Shown piece by piece: positions 63,813 to 64,000 of a stretch of DNA of 64,000 nt. The notes below the pieces were generated by a model. The model did not search any database. It worked only from the letters and a program-made list of their open reading frames with translations, and was not told where the DNA came from. The translations under genes were made by a program, and so were the position numbers. The stretch lies in NCBI RefSeq assembly GCF_051401765.1, contig NW_027480449.1:4650001-4714000 (forward strand), in the 5' to 3' direction. Source of the stretch: Calliopsis andreniformis (Eukaryota; Arthropoda; Insecta; Hymenoptera; Andrenidae). Each line of letters starts with the position of its first letter. Within the stretch, counting starts at the first letter, position 1.

Positions 63813-64000
63813 AGGATTGAGGATTGAGGATTGAGGATTGAGGATTGAGGATTCAGGATTGAAGATTGAGGATTGCGTATTGAGGATAGAACATTGAGGA
63901 TTGGGTATTGAGTATTGAGGATTGAGGATTGAGGATTGAAAATTGAATATTGATGATTGAAGATTGAGGATCGAGGATTGAGGGTTGTGGAATGAGGACG
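63813..64000. repeat. Array continuing past the window end
   Basis: Heptamers continue unbroken to the last base, with GATTGCGTATTGAGG, GATCGAGG and GAATGAGGACG tracts like those near 56,465 to 56,595. There is no boundary or flanking sequence. Confidence 0.85.

Larger units (their letters stand above)
1..64000. repeat. Heptamer satellite array, consensus TTGAGGA, filling the whole window
   Basis: Every 60-base line read is made of 7-bp units close to TTGAGGA. The common variants are TTGAAGA, TTGAGTA, CTGAGGA, TTGAGAA, TTGGGGA, TTGAGGG, TTGACGA, TTGATGA, TTGTGGA and TTCAGGA. The unit orientation is the same from end to end. The plus strand carries TGA in nearly every unit, so all its frames are closed, while the minus-strand unit has no stop. 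No unique flanking sequence is seen, and the array is cut by both window edges. Perfect runs are short, about twelve units at most (33,617 to 33,699), so most units can be told apart by their variants. Structural satellite DNA is the best reading. The host is unknown: eukaryotic heterochromatin is favoured by size, and a bacterial heptanucleotide array remains possible. Confidence 0.97.

Noticed and set aside
1..64000. Telomeric repeat
   Set aside because: The G-rich strand loosely resembles telomeric motifs, but TTGAGGA is not a telomere unit known to me. The units are highly diverged and arranged in higher-order repeats, unlike telomerase products.
1..64000. CRISPR array
   Set aside because: Repeats are 7 bp and contiguous with no unique spacers. 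The longer periodicities are nested satellite units.
1..64000. Assembly artefact as the explanation of the whole array
   Set aside because: Copies differ by consistent, zone-specific variants and private changes, which a collapsed or looped assembly would not invent. Copy number of the most identical blocks (41,465-48,361; 55,650-58,523; 40,081-40,680) could still be wrong and needs reads that span them.

Overview
The whole 64-kb window is one tandem-repeat array. Its basic unit is the heptamer TTGAGGA (equally GAGGATT or AATCCTC, depending on strand and phase), about 9,100 units long. I found no unique sequence, no credible protein gene, no tRNA or rRNA, no transposon and no CRISPR array. 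The array runs off both ends, because the first base is already inside a repeat that recurs near 5,502 and the last kilobases repeat 60 kb. Every long open frame lies on the minus strand. These frames follow from the repeat arithmetic: the minus-strand unit has no stop codon, and because 7 is not divisible by 3, all three frames read the same heptapeptide (SSILNPQ)n.

The organism cannot be named from this sequence. A short-unit satellite tens of kilobases long, organised in nested higher-order repeats, is most typical of eukaryotic heterochromatin (pericentromeric, subtelomeric or sex-chromosome satellite). Heptanucleotide arrays also occur in bacteria, for example the STRR families of cyanobacteria, so a prokaryotic source is not excluded, though this length would be exceptional there. 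The plus strand is rich in G, A and T and very poor in C throughout, and the orientation never flips.

Variant heptamers are not scattered at random. They are arranged in fixed orders that repeat at larger scales, which divides the window into zones. Zone A (1 to about 14,030) has super-units of about 4.4 to 5.5 kb, each containing one or two copies of a 1.08 to 1.10 kb repeat. Zone B (about 14,030 to 24,000) has five copies of a cassette, four of them exactly 901 bp, separated by linkers of variable length. Zone C (about 24,000 to 30,710) has three tandem units of 2,261 bp (323 heptamers), the third shortened by whole heptamers. Zone D (about 30,710 to 41,464) is a mosaic with a 1.05 to 1.1 kb duplication and fresh 475-bp and 300-bp duplications. 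Zone E (41,465 to 48,361) is a nearly identical 3,348-bp pair at 3,549-bp spacing, with a 201-bp patch from another zone between the copies. Zone F (48,362 to 64,000) has units of 1.4 to 2.0 kb, then a 1,437-bp repeat, then a 3,252-bp-spaced pair.

A degenerate tract of about 100 bp, the most diverged part of the array but still in heptamer register, recurs 32 times from 3,841 to 62,881. Its variants work as a lineage tag and show which parts of the array copied one another. The biological content is therefore a record of satellite amplification, unequal exchange and sequence conversion, not a set of genes working together.
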